Source: Aphis gossypii
Lineage: Eukaryota; Arthropoda; Insecta; Hemiptera; Aphididae
DNA: 64,000 nucleotides
Direction of reading: 5' to 3'
Assembly: GCF_020184175.1 (NCBI RefSeq)
Contig: NC_065531.1
Span: forward strand, 81,500,604 to 81,564,603
Shown: piece by piece, positions 1 to 12,000 of the stretch
Layout: each line of letters begins with the position of its first letter
How positions within the stretch are numbered: position 1 is the first letter of the stretch
The notes under the pieces: model-generated
What the model was told of the DNA's origin: nothing
Seen by the model: the letters and a program-made list of their open reading frames with translations, nothing else
The model's database searches: none
Position numbers and translations under genes: made by a program

Positions 1-1320
1 AAAGACATGTTGAAAATAAAGTATGTCAAGTGTATAAAGATCGTAAACACTGAAATTTTATTAACCAAACATGTTAAGGTATACCTACATTTTCTTATAA
101 ATCATTAATCTATTATTTACAAAAATTAGAAAATGTGAACAAGAAATTATGTAATGAGTCTACAGTTGACTTATACACAAAATTCTTGGAAATTTACCAT
201 ATTGTTTAATATCAAAGTTATTTACTTTATAGATTGATTTCAATTATTAATTGTCTATTTTATTAAAAAAAGCTGTTTTTGTCGCTTTATTGGCTATTTA
301 CTAGTGATTGAAGCATTAGTTATTGTCATTCCTAGTTGGAAGGGTCAAAAAATAAGAACTCGACTGTTGAGTTTATCCTTATGTTCCTAATTAATTTATT
401 AATAATATGTTCAGTGATTAACGATCAAAATTCTGTTCAAAGAATCATTTTGAATAAAAAAACATAAGGTTCAACAAAAATAATATACTTTGTTAAGCAT
501 TCTACCGGCCAGACTATTGTATATACAAATTGAAATAATCAATGAATACTTAAAAATTTTAATAAAATAATAAAATTGAATTTACACACAAAAGAGCTTA
601 TAGATGATATGATATCTCAGTCACCTATACAAATCAATCTCTTGGAAAGTGTTTTGTTGATTACCTTGGTTTAATATTATTCAAATCTAATTCAGACAGT
701 GGATAAGAAAAATGTATTCAATAGTGATACTTGGAAAAAAAGTAATAGTTTGTAGATGGCTTTACTCTGAATAATTGCATCTCATTTTAATAATCGTTAT
801 GTAATTTAATTAAAATTTAAATGTATTTATTGTATTTATTCATTTGTTATTGTATTATATACAAAATGTCAACAAAAGAATGTTAGCTTAACTATGCTTA
901 CATGAGTAGTATCTATATTTTTTTTATTATTGTAGATAATAAATATAAAAAATAAATAAATCGATGTTATACTTAACAAGCTAAATACAATAATATGATG
1001 TATAGTTATATTACTCTAAAGGGTAGTATCTACACTACTTGGTCTATAATACTGTGAATAATTGTGGCTTAATAAATTTAGAGTGATAATTGCTGTAATA
1101 GCTTTAAAATAATTAAATACTTCCAATTACTGTAACCCTCCATAGAATATCTTAGTATTATAAAATAATATAATTATAATTCAAGACAACAAGTGATATT
1201 TAATTAAACTTGTTTGTTATTTATAAATATGAAAACAATACTGTAATAAATATTAAAAACAGTACTTAAATAAATATAACAATAAAAAACAATTATTTTT
1301 AGGTACTTACTAACAAGTCT
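1..1320. other. AT-rich stretch, no gene recognised
   Basis: I see only AT-rich sequence here, with stops in every frame, homopolymer runs and short repeats. No conserved protein fragment or convincing exon was found. It lies just past the 3' end of the hAT-derived pseudogene. Confidence 0.5.
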
Positions 1321-2045
1321 TTATTGGGTTAGGTTACAAAATATTAATTGTTTTCTCATTATATTCGATATGTGATTTATTATATTTGTTGCGGAATATC
1401 TAGAATGAAGTATTTTACCTAGTTTACACCATTTATTTCTTGTAATTTAATTAAATCATCATGATCAGAAAACGGTCTATTTTGCATTGCAATATAATAT
1501 GCTGTTCTAAATACCTTAATTGTTGTCTGTTCGAGATCGACTATACTTTTTTGCATAGACACTTCGATGGATTTTTCTTTTCCTTCTTTATTTATTTTAT
1601 TAGCAAGTTGGTGCCCTTCAGATTCATAATGCTTTTTAATTTTTGTACGAAGATTTGATAGTTAGCTGGTACGATCTTTCCCAGAAGCCTCAATTAAACC
1701 ATTACTCCACTCATTAGAAATACGTAATCTTTCTTTCTTTGACGCCCCCAAGTATGTTATAGACGAACAAATATTACATCCTAATTTTCCATCTGCACTA
1801 ACAATCCATGGATATTTTTCTTTAAATTCGATCCATTGAGACTCATTCCATACCATTGGCCATGTTTTGCTTTCGATATTACTGTTGCTACTACTAGGAC
1901 TCACTAACGTTACATTATCGGTAGTTTTATATATTTTTGGTAAAATAATATTATTATTTTTTTTTATTTTATTCGGAGAGTTTTTATTATTTTCCGATTT
2001 CCTTTTTCTTTCTAATAAACTTCCCGTTTTTAACCAACTATCCAT
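1321..2045 (-). pseudogene. hAT-derived KIAA1586/ZBED-like gene fragment, broken
   Basis: Reading on the minus strand from the Met at 2045 (MDSWLKTGSLLERKRKS), the frame gives a basic, Asn/Lys-rich start. It is followed by a block of the type W-x-FKEKYPWIVSADGKLGCNIC, a cysteine-containing zinc-finger-like module typical of KIAA1586/ZBED5-like proteins, which are domesticated or repetitive relatives of hAT transposases. A TAA stop at 1662-1664 interrupts the frame. The same frame then continues with family-like sequence (AYYIAMQNRPFSDHDDL). A one-base frameshift near 1419-1421 follows, after which GKILHSRYSAT reads in another frame to about 1321. With two breaks and no catalytic domain in view, I call it a pseudogene. 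An open upstream extension to 2123 lacks family resemblance, so the start at 2045 is preferred. Confidence 0.65.
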
Positions 2046-2858
2046 ATTATAACTGCTTATTAAAATATATTTGCAAATAAAATAAACACGTACGACGTAC
2101 CTTTTTATTGATCGACTAGACATAGCTTATACACAGATATGATATACGAATCACTTTCAACGACAAAATGAAAAATGAACGAATGCATACACTACACAGT
2201 ATTGATGAGTATACAGTACACAACATACGGTAATGTGCGACGGCTAGTCATTTAATTTGATTGTTATATTATCTAATCTACAGTACAATGCCATCAATCG
2301 CCCGATGTATATATTTAATTATATATATAAATTATGTTTTATACAAATTACAAATTGTCTATCTTAACATTCTTAGTTTTTCTATCAAAAATATTAATAA
2401 TATTAATAATCTAATGACTTTTATCTTTATATTATTTGGTAATTTCACTACAACAGAGAGTATACGATCTTAATCAGAAGGTATACGGAGTTAATTAGAA
2501 ATAACCAGAAAGTATACGATGTATACCGCCGTATACCCTCCACTACAGCACTGCTTATGAAGGAAGAGTATTCATAAATAATAAATCATCCATACTTAAT
2601 AAACTTTATAAATATATTATATATAATAAATAGATAAATATTTTATTTACAGATTCTAATTTTGCATTTAAATACCTATGTAAATAAAACACTTTATATG
2701 GAAATACATTTTTTATATTTTTGTAAAAATCATTGAAAATAATTTTATAGTAATTTTAAACTTAAATATACAATATACATAAAAATATAAATAATAAATA
2801 AAATAATATAAATAATTAGTAACAACAATAAATATAGAAAATTATGTTATAATATTAA
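2046..2858. other. AT-rich intergenic stretch
   Basis: No gene was recognised. Around 2455-2560 there are several copies of a GTATAC-type motif, followed by CACTACAGCACTGC. These could be the decayed end of a transposon, but I could not pair them with another end. Confidence 0.35.
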
Positions 2859-3342
2859 AGACATGCTCGATTTAAAATACCAGTCATCTAAAAATAATCA
2901 CGACACTTATAGATATCAATAAGTTTATATAATATTTTATTTTTATATTTAAATTATGTGAAATAATTATGCACAAAAAAATTACCCAATGTATGATTTT
3001 TTTATATTTCTACTTATACATACATTTTATTTCATTTTTTTACGCTAAAATTTAATTCACAATAATATAATATGATTGTTTTTATATAATTTTTATTTAT
3101 AATTTACTTAGTTTTAACTTTATTAAATTTATCATTTATATGAAAAAAAAACTTAAAGATAATTAATTTAGTAAAATAAAACAAATAACCATGTGATATA
3201 ATGTATTTTATAATCATTTAGTAACAAGATCAAATATGGAATCGGCAAAGGAGGGAACATCGATTATAAAAACAAAATCAACACAATAAAAATAAATGAA
3301 TTACAACAAGCATTGAGACTGTTAGAAAACAGAACATAAAAT
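2859..3342 (+). pseudogene. Partial copy of the KIF6-like kinesin gene (exon 2 and exon 7 pieces)
   Basis: Positions 2859-2935 repeat kinesin exon 2 (6197-6288). They read DMLDLKYQSSKNNHDTYRYQ against VDVLDLKYQSYRYNHDTYKY, and the splice donor AG|GTAAGT has become CAATAAGT. Positions of about 3110-3342 repeat the end of intron 6 and the start of exon 7 (about 18840-19060), including intron sequence, so this is a DNA-level copy and not a processed one. The exon-7 part reads NKIKYGIGKGGNIDYKNK and then ends at a stop after LLENRT. The switch I block of the real exon is missing. The copy ends abruptly against Helitron helicase sequence. It is non-functional: two of at least eleven exons, with a lost donor. 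Confidence 0.7.
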
Positions 3343-3730
3343 CAAGTAGCAAATGATAACGTAATGAATCAAGACGAAGTTATCAATAATTATTGAAATA
3401 TCCAACTGAATTCACTTGATTTGCCACCGCGCGTTCTAACATTGAAAATTTATGTGCCCATCATTCTCTTACGGAATATCAATCCACTAAGTTTCTTCAA
3501 CGGTACCAGGCTTTCAGTGAAAAAGTTGATGAACAACATTATTGAAGCTACAATTTCAAACGGAAAGTTTAAAGGCGAAGATTTAATGTTACCACACATC
3601 CCAATGATTCCAACATATGTCTTTAGAATTCAAACGTTTTCAGTTTCTGGTGCTACTGGTCTTTGCAATGGCCATCAACAAATGTTAGTAGTTGCTTTAT
3701 TTGATTTTGTTTCATTCATAAGATAGTCAA
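3343..3730 (+). pseudogene. Helitron Pif1-like helicase C-terminal remnant
   Basis: The translation runs NVMNQDEVINNY, then a stop, then SLDLPPRVLTLKIYVPIILLRN, then FFNGTRLSVKKLMNNIIEAT and GKFKGEDLMLPHIPMIPT. This order matches the C-terminal helicase part of Helitron Rep/helicase proteins: the LPPH-L-LK block, the P-I-LLRN block, the NGTRL motif and the IPMIP block. The next family motif, FA-x-x-INK, is present only in another frame (FAMAINKC, around 3660-3710), so there is at least one frameshift as well as the stop. No Rep domain or Helitron ends were identified. The enzyme would normally unwind DNA during rolling-circle transposition; this copy is dead. Confidence 0.75.
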
Positions 3731-4291
3731 CGTCTAGTGCATTAGGAATACATCCACTTCTGTTTTTAATATAATATGTAATTGATAACGAGCAATTTTT
3801 ATCCTGTGACGGCGTGGGATTGTCTTGGTTGAAAACTGTTTAGTCGATCCCGTTTCATCACAATCATTAAGAAATATTATAATCGAATGATTTTTAGACA
3901 TCGTATATTTAATAGTAGTGCGATCGTTTTATGAACACAAGTTAGGTATATGTCGATATAATAAATTGTAATACAATGATCAATGATTAATATAAAACAA
4001 ATTGTTTAATTATAAATATTAATTGATTCCTTGAATAACACGAGTTGCTAATAGTTTCATTCACATAATGCAACTATTATTTTTTTTATTTCAGCTTGAT
4101 ATGATATTTTATTAGTTAAAACTACGGTAGATTATTAATTTACCGTGGTTAAAACGTTCATTTACATTAAACATCTTTATTTTATTGAAAAGTTATGTTG
4201 AATAATTTATTCTATCAATCTATTTAGTCATTTTCTAATCGTTCATCAAAATGCTATAAGTGCACCTATGTCTAATAATATAATATAAGAC
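3731..4291. other. AT-rich stretch, nothing recognised
   Basis: This is low-complexity AT-rich DNA between the Helitron remnant and the gag remnant. I see no open frame, repeat unit or motif I can name. Confidence 0.4.
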
Positions 4292-4602
4292 CTATATATA
4301 GCCGTTTCCGTTCTTACTGCTACGCATGCCACACAACATCTGAGAAGGACGTCGGCCACCCATGCTTCCGTATTGAACGATCGAACGAAACCTAGTGGCT
4401 TGTGGGACGTCGTACGCGGTAACTAGCCGGAGTTTGATGGCGGAATATTGAATGTTAGAACCGAGTAAGTCTCCAATAGTGCGAATGCCGTCTTCGTCAA
4501 GCGCGACGAGAACATGATTCACGCGTGACAGATCGGACCTAACGCGTTTGTTGTGGAAAATTGCTTCCGCGTGTGTAAGCCACTGCTGTGGCGAATGACG
4601 CT
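4292..4602 (-). pseudogene. Gypsy-type Gag fragment
   Basis: The minus-strand frame reads HSPQQWLTHAEAIFHNKRV, then NHVLVALDEDGIRTIGDLL, then QYSAIKLRLVTAYDVPQATR and YGSMGGRRPSQMLCGMRSS. The W-x-x-x-AEA-x-F start, the HVL-x-AL block and the G-x-RRPSQ-L-x-x-MR end are hallmarks of the capsid region of insect Ty3/gypsy Gag proteins. The region is noticeably more GC-rich than its surroundings. It covers only about 100 residues, has no downstream pol, and no LTR is visible nearby, so it is a relic. Confidence 0.6.
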
Positions 4603-5093
4603 AAAATTCGGATAGTCGTACTGATGTGAATGCATTTATGTCTAACGGCATTATTGTCGATGAGTTGGTAGGCGCGAGAGGTCAAAGAAAATCACCGACG
4701 TGACACAACACAAGTTAGATTAAAGAAATGTGTTTATCATAGTTTTATTACAAAAATAAAAATAAATAAATGGAAAAATAATAGATGGCAGAAAAATATA
4801 AAAATGAGTACCTATGCGAATAGTAAGACGTTCGTAAGAAAAAGTGAGCGAAAAGATGGATGGAGGAAAATCCATGGAGGCAGGCAACGATCGGCGCCTG
4901 CGATAGTTATACAAAAAGTAGGGGTTTTTTTGTTTGGCATTTTGAAGAAGGTGAACGGTGGAAAATAATATAAAGATCACGGTAATATAAGGATTATAAT
5001 TCCACAAGGAAAGAAAATTAGACAGGTAGTTGACAACATTGATGTTAATAAATTTATTTTTATACCATAGAGTATTTTACATGTATATAATAT

Positions 5094-5097
<4 letters not shown>

Positions 5098-5129
<32 letters not shown>
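5098..5129. repeat. ATA/TAA triplet microsatellite
   Basis: About ten uninterrupted copies of the AT-only triplet (ATA, or TAA in another phase). Confidence 0.9.
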
Positions 5130-5130
<1 letters not shown>

Positions 5131-5145
5131 TATTATAGTAATTAG

Positions 5146-5296
5146 CACGGGCCGTGGTAATTAGTATTTAAAAGTACAGTACAGTATTTATATCTACGTG
5201 CGTTTTTGACACGGACTACAGTCCGTGGTTTTTGATTTTCTAATCAAATTTTAGCGGCAATTTTGGTATTTACCACGGTCTTCTAAGACCGTGGTA
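5146..5296. repeat. Cluster of three CACGG/CCGTG hairpins
   Basis: Three inverted repeats share the same core. The first is CACGGGCCGTG near 5146. The second is CACGGACT-ac-AGTCCGTG at 5210-5227. The third is a 26-base palindrome at 5271-5296 with 12-base arms around a CT loop (arm TACCACGGTCTT). The shared core suggests one origin, perhaps sub-terminal repeats of a small transposon. Confidence 0.7.
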
Positions 5297-6051
5297 TTTA
5301 CTATTTAATATTAAATTTATTGCCTAACCTCAAAAACGTATAACCATTTTCGCTCTATTATAAGGTGATTAAAATTGGAACTGTTTTCGCTTTTTTAAGC
5401 GGATGCATTATTGTGGGCCGGCGGGGTGGAAGTTGTCGGACCTTATCTTCTAAGACCATGCTGAGGTGTTACCGCAGTTAATGATATAAAAAAAATGTAA
5501 TTGTGGGCCGCCCACAGATATAAAATACTAATTATAAATCATGTGTATTCCACCATTAACGTCGACTTAACATTACATATATTAATTTAATAATAATATG
5601 TATTGTATATTTGTATACTTGTTCAATGCTATTTTATGCAATATTTTTACTTTGTTTTTCTCTTTTGTTTTACTTTGGTTTGTAATTCTGTTGTTATTTA
5701 ATAAAATATACAAAAATAATATGCATTTATTTAAAAAAATGTTTTTTAATATTGACATAATAGCCATTAGCCAGAATATTATAAGATTGTTATCATGTTG
5801 TGGTGATAAGACAATTATGTAAACATTGACCTACACGCATATGGCGGCTAACTTCAATGTTTGATGGCTTGATGGCTCCATTAAAAAAAAAAAAATGTAT
5901 TTAATATTATGAAAGGAAGTTAGATTTTAATATTATATGTATTGGCCTATTAGAATTAATTTCGACTGCCTATAGCAACTCAGTTTATTTATTTCATGAC
6001 TTGTTCTGAAATAATTTTTGAACTATATCGCTCTCCGAATTCAATATAATT

Positions 6052-9000
6052 ATGGATAATTTAATGGATAAATCACAATATATTAAAATATACTGCAGAT
6101 TAAAACCATTAAAAAGTTATGAAAAATCTATCAAAGTAAGCTAACATTGCTCTATCTATGTTTTAAGTGTAATTATCTATAATTTTTAATTTATAGTATG
6201 AAATCACAAACAACGAAAGATTGGGTGTAGATGTGCTCGATTTAAAATATCAGTCGTATAGATACAACCACGACACATATAAATATAGGTAAGTTTATAT
6301 ATTATCACAATATAAAAAGCAAGGGCTTTCAAGCCGCGTCTCACGAGCCGAACTTGGAAAACGGTCACTGAGTATGGTCCATTATTTAAATTACATAACG
6401 CAGACACATTGTACTATTACACACATAAAGTATGCTTAAAATTCGAGTTATCGAGACTCAACTGTCTAAGATAATATTTAGATTTATTAAATAATATTTA
6501 AACTTTTTTTTTTCTTCTTTCATTTTTAATAAAATTGTTTATGACTTCAGACTTGTTTATATTATATTATCCAGCGCAACGGTAGTGGCGCGAAGCTAAG
6601 TAAAAAAAAAGCGAAGCGGTCACTACCGTAGTATATTACACGAGCCAGAGTTTGCCCATTGTATGTGTGTAAATTTGCCCGTTTTCTTTAGCCAGGGCTA
6701 CAGACCTAATGAATGAACGGATTGGTTTGTTTGTGGTATCAATAGATCGGGCATGATTTGTAGATTATACCTTTGTCATTTTCGAAAAAATTGGTTGAAT
6801 AATAACGAATATATTAGCAAAAAAGTCAAGTATTTTTTAAGCAAAAAGATATTGTGCTCGACCGTTTTTAGTTATTACGTTTCACGCAGCAGCGCACGAG
6901 ACCGTATTACCCCCTCTATTCCGTATACGTTTTCGTCGCGGTCGTACACTGGGCAGTGGTTGTGACTTGCGGTTCCTGCCGTTGCCCGGCGCCCGCGTCT
7001 TCACTTATCGTATTATTCGTATTCGTTAAATTAAATATTAAGTAATTAAGTATATTAAATAAAAAAAACATAACAATAAAATAAATGAATAAAAATATAA
7101 AACATTACATATTACATGCCATTACATAAAAATATGTTATAAAAAAACTACTGATATCCCAACAAAAACACTTCGTCGAACTCCGTGTAAAAAATTGCTA
7201 AGTAAAAAAAAACTAGTCATCTATAAGACTTCAGCATTATAAACATGTGATATCATAAATAAATGCTAAGTTAACTTAAATTTAAAATAAAATAGTTATT
7301 TATAATACTTAAACATTATAAAGATGTGATATCAAGAATAAATGCTAAGTAAATTAAATTTTAAATAAATTGATTCTATCTCAATCATTTATTTACTTGG
7401 CTAGAATTTATATATTTCGACAAATAAACATGTCTATTCATAACTGGACTATTTAACAAATTTTCATGACAAATTTTATTAAATTTGTTTTATAAAAAAG
7501 TCTTGATTATTAATTTATAAAGAAAATAAATTCTAGCCAAGTAAATAAATGATTGAGATAGAATCAATTTATTTAAAATTTAATTTACTTAGCATTTATT
7601 CTTGATATCACATCTTTATAATGTTTAAGTATTATAAATAACTATTTTATTTTAAATTTAAGTTAACTTAGCATTTATTTATGATATCACATGTTTATAA
7701 TGCTGAAGTCTTATAGATGACTAGTTTTTTTTTACTTAGCAATTTTTTACACGAAGTGTTTTTGTTGGGATTATAATATATAATGGTACCTACTAAGTGT
7801 CCGAATTTCGCATTTTTAACGCTCGACTGTATAAAGTGACTTAGAACCGGTCTATCTACCTTTGAGGCCTGTGAACAGTGCGAACACATTAAGAATGAGG
7901 CTTGTGAGATTTTTAAAATTATGTAGCATACTGTTTTTAAAAAACTCGAATACCCTCGATATAAAGTATCAAAAATTAACTCTATACATTATATTAATTA
8001 TTATTTAGATACAATGGAGTATTTAATGAAAACACTTCTCAAAGCTTGATTTTTGAAACTGTGGCTGTACCAATATTAGACAAGTGAATATTTCCATTAT
8101 AATAAATTATAATATTGTAAATAGCTGCGATAGTCTTTGATTTAAAAATACAATATGCTATAATAAATTATAATAGTATATATTTTAAAAACCGTGTTTG
8201 AATTTTATTAGAATCGGACAGGTGTATTGCTGTGATATTGTTGTGTAAACAAGTTATACCGTGAAAATTTTGTTTTTTAATTTCAAATAAAATGTATTTC
8301 TAGAAGTTGCCGAGTATCACACCAGATTTCATAATCTATATAGTTAATAATAAATTAGTTTTAGACCAGCTTCAATGTGGGTGGGTTAGTTTTTATTTGT
8401 AGGCCGTTGGGATAAGGGAATTCTATTATGTATTATATATAACTTATATCTTATGAATTATAATAACAATATAATATATATATTATTTTTACTGGTTATC
8501 TGTTAGTTATTATTATATATATTGTAACGAAATTTGAACTCTTGTGGTTTTGTATTACGTTAACTTTTATTTAAAAGAATACTTTACATATATATATGAA
8601 ATATTTACATTATTTTCTTTTTTATTATTTGACTTTATGTCTTTTAAATACAATAAAAAAATAGGATAGTATAATAAACACTCATTTAATGAGATATGAT
8701 ATAAGAACAAAACTCACGGATGGGAAATTGTGTAACTTTGTCCTTTTCACCAGCTTGATTTGGATCGTGCTGTAGATTGAATGGATCTGCTGTCTCGGCT
8801 CTCTGATCTGATCTGATCTTGGATCTGTTGTCTCTCGGTCTCGTTCGGAATCTCACTGTTGTCTTGATTATTTTTCTTCTTCGCGATACACCACTGGGAA
8901 GTTTGGGTAAATATAAAATATTATATATCTCAATATATTTGTATTTTACAATGGTATATTGTAAAATATATACTAAGATATATAATAAAACCCCGTGCAA

Positions 9001-12000
9001 CTGAGTGTTGGTCCCGACTTAAAGTAAACCTTAAGTGGGCACTGCAGTTCGTCGTGGTTGAATTGTTCTGGTAACTGTATAGTCGATGTGACGGCACCGT
9101 ATGAAGGTCGTATATACCTTCCGGAGCGTAATCGACTAGTTACGGAGTAAAGGCCGGAGGCGGGAAGTGTGCGTTTTGGTGCCAGCGTCGACGGTCTTAT
9201 ATGCCTTCGTTGAGCTGTTTGACAACGGAGTTGAAATTTGTGTTTCTTGACATTTGCATAATTTTCTAGGGCCATATTTGTTCGGGAATTATTTTCTTAT
9301 TTTTTGGGGTGTTTTTTGCTAAACAGAGATGCATGTGGTTATTGGTTGAGATGAGATGTAGTCGATAAAAACAATAAATAAGATGAATAAGAAGTGAGTC
9401 GCAACGACGGCGGCGGAACATACGCCATCTGGTTAGTGTCTAATAGGTCGTCGGCGCATTGACGTGATGGTATCGCGCTAATGTACGACACAAGAGCGCG
9501 GCACCTGTGCGTTCTTGTCTCGTTACATAGTCCCCTTTTTCTTACGTCTCAAAAAAAAATGTATGTTTTTCTTCTCTTTTTTTTTTTTTAGTAAGAAAAC
9601 ATATATTAAGCGTGATGGAATAAGTTTTATCTAGATGTAGGTTAGTGCTTTTGCTTATTCATTGTTAATTTGTATTGATAGATTCGTCTTCGTAGTATAG
9701 AGTTGGATATTTGTTGAGGTGTAGTGATGAGGTCTCTCGATGCTACTGCTTTTTTAAATAATTCTGTATATGATTCATTATGAGATATTTGCATGTGTGT
9801 AAAGATTTCACGGATAACAAGTTCTTCAAACTCTTTCGTCTTGTGTTCTATTTTGATAGGTGTTATGGATGATGGAATTTCAATTTGAGAGTCCAAGGTA
9901 TATTGGGTTCTCTTTACTTTTTGCTCTCTAATGAATTGTGCGATTTGTTTACGGTGCTCTATAGGTAAGTTTTGGTTTAAATTTGTGTGTAGTTTTTGAA
10001 TATATTCAGTTTTTGGTATGTCCAGGAAAATTTTGGATAAAGGAATACTAATCAGGATGCTATTAGTAGTCATTTTATTCTAAGGTATAAAGAAAACAAA
10101 AGAAAATAGAATTATTAAAAGGTAAATATTAACAAACACAAACAAATGATTTTAAAGGATATTTTAATGATCCTCCCTTGTTTCCCCTGGGTCGGGTGGA
10201 TAGTATCTTTTGATATTCTTCATGTTATAACTATTAATTCGGCCTTGTTGATCTTCTGTTTCTACTGTATTGTTATCCCGTATTTTCGTAATAGTGTAAG
10301 GTCCTTTGTATATTAAGAAGAATTTGTGGATCACGTTATCTGTCGCACATGATAATTTGTGATCTTTTACTAGTATTTGTTGACCGGCTTGATATATAGG
10401 AAACTTCTTTCCTTTATCATGTTTCATTTTTCTTTTCTCAGCATTCGTATATAGGTTCTTTCTTACGATTTCGATTATTTGTTCTTTTGATTCTTCATAT
10501 TGTTCGGGAAACTGTATTATTTTGTTAGATATAAGTGTATTTCGTTGTCCGAATAATATCTGGTTTGGATTATATCCTGTAGTGCTGTGCGTCGTATTGT
10601 TTATCCAATATTCTATAGAGTCTAACCATTTTACCCAATTGGTGTGTTTGTCGTGACAGTATGTACGTAAAATTCTACCAATTTCTCTGTTCGCTCGCTC
10701 CACAGGGTTTCCTTCTGGATGATACGTAGTGGTATATATTGGTTTTATGTTAATTTTTTGAAGTTCTGTCTTCCATTTTTGGCTGGTAAATTGTGTCCCA
10801 TTGTCGGTCAATAGATTTTTCATTTTTCCTGTTTTTGGTATGTAGTCTTGTATAAGCTTTTTTAAAATAACATCGGTAAGAGCTCTTTTAATTGAATATA
10901 ATCTAATATATTTTGAAAAGACATCCAAGAATACAACAATATATTTAGCTCCCCCCTGTCCCCTGGGTAACGGGCCAATTAGATCTAAAGATACCATATG
11001 TAAGGGTTCTTCAGGTAGTATGCTTAACATTGGTCCTCTGGACATTTGGTTATTAACTTTTGCTTTTTGACATTTGTCACAACTTCTAATGAATTGTTTA
11101 ATAGTTCGGTACATATTGGAAAATTGATATTCATTCTTAAGTAATTGGTAGGTCTTGAATGTGCCCATATGTCCATATTGTTCGTGTGTTTCCTTAATGA
11201 GTTGTTTGCTCATATTCTGTGGTATTATTAGTCGATGCTGAGCGCTCATTGATTTGACAAATAACAATCCTTTTTCTATTATGAAATATTTGTTATTTGC
11301 ACTAGATGTTCGTTGAATCAATTTTCTTATCTTATCATCTTCCTTCTGTAGTTGTTGGAGTCGCTGGAACTTCTCTTTCAAATCTTTACTGTATTCAGTT
11401 AATAACAATTTATTTATTGCAATCGTAGTCTCTCTTCGGGTATATTGATCTTCTGGTGATTGTGGATATCTGGATAAGGTATCCGCTCCGATATTTTCTT
11501 TCCCTGGAATATACTGTATTTTTAAATTGTATTCTTGTAGCTTAATAGCCCATCGTATAAGCCGGTCGTTTAATAGTTGACAACTTTGTAAAAAAGTTAA
11601 AGCTTTGTGATCCGTTAATAGAATCGTTTCATATCCCAGTATATAGTTTCTAAACTTCTTGCATCCGAATACGATTGCTAATAATTCGAGTTCCGTGGTG
11701 CAGTATCGTCTTTCAGCGTCTTTCAAAGTTCTGCTTGCAAATCCAATAGTTCGTCTTCGTCCCCTATCGTCTACTTGATATAGTTCTACTCCTAGGTGTG
11801 TGAGTGAAGCATCAGTATTTAAGAAAAATGTATTTTTGAAATCCGGATATTCCATAATAATGTCTTGAAGGAATTCTTCTTTAATTGTTTCAAATGCGGT
11901 TTGTTGTTCATTTTCCCATATCCAAGTTGTTCCCTTTTTCGTTAGTTTGCTCAAAACTTCTGTATATTTTGATAAATCCTTGATGTATTTACGATAAAAA

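Larger units (their letters stand above)
4603..6051. other. Upstream region of the kinesin gene with hairpins and a microsatellite
   Basis: No gene was recognised in this 1.4 kb. It holds a TAA/ATA triplet microsatellite, three CACGG/CCGTG hairpins, and a short sequence ATTGTGGGCCG that occurs near 5411 and again near 5502. The kinesin promoter should lie here because the first coding exon starts at 6052, but I cannot point to a core promoter. Confidence 0.4.

Noticed and set aside
8686..9275. Open frames inside the LTR (8686-9000, 8973-9275 minus; also 14580-15169)
   Set aside because: They lie wholly in LTR sequence, occur identically in both LTRs for that reason, overlap each other and show no protein character.
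9642..10073. Envelope gene of the gypsy element
   Set aside because: No signal peptide, transmembrane segment or cysteine pattern; too short.
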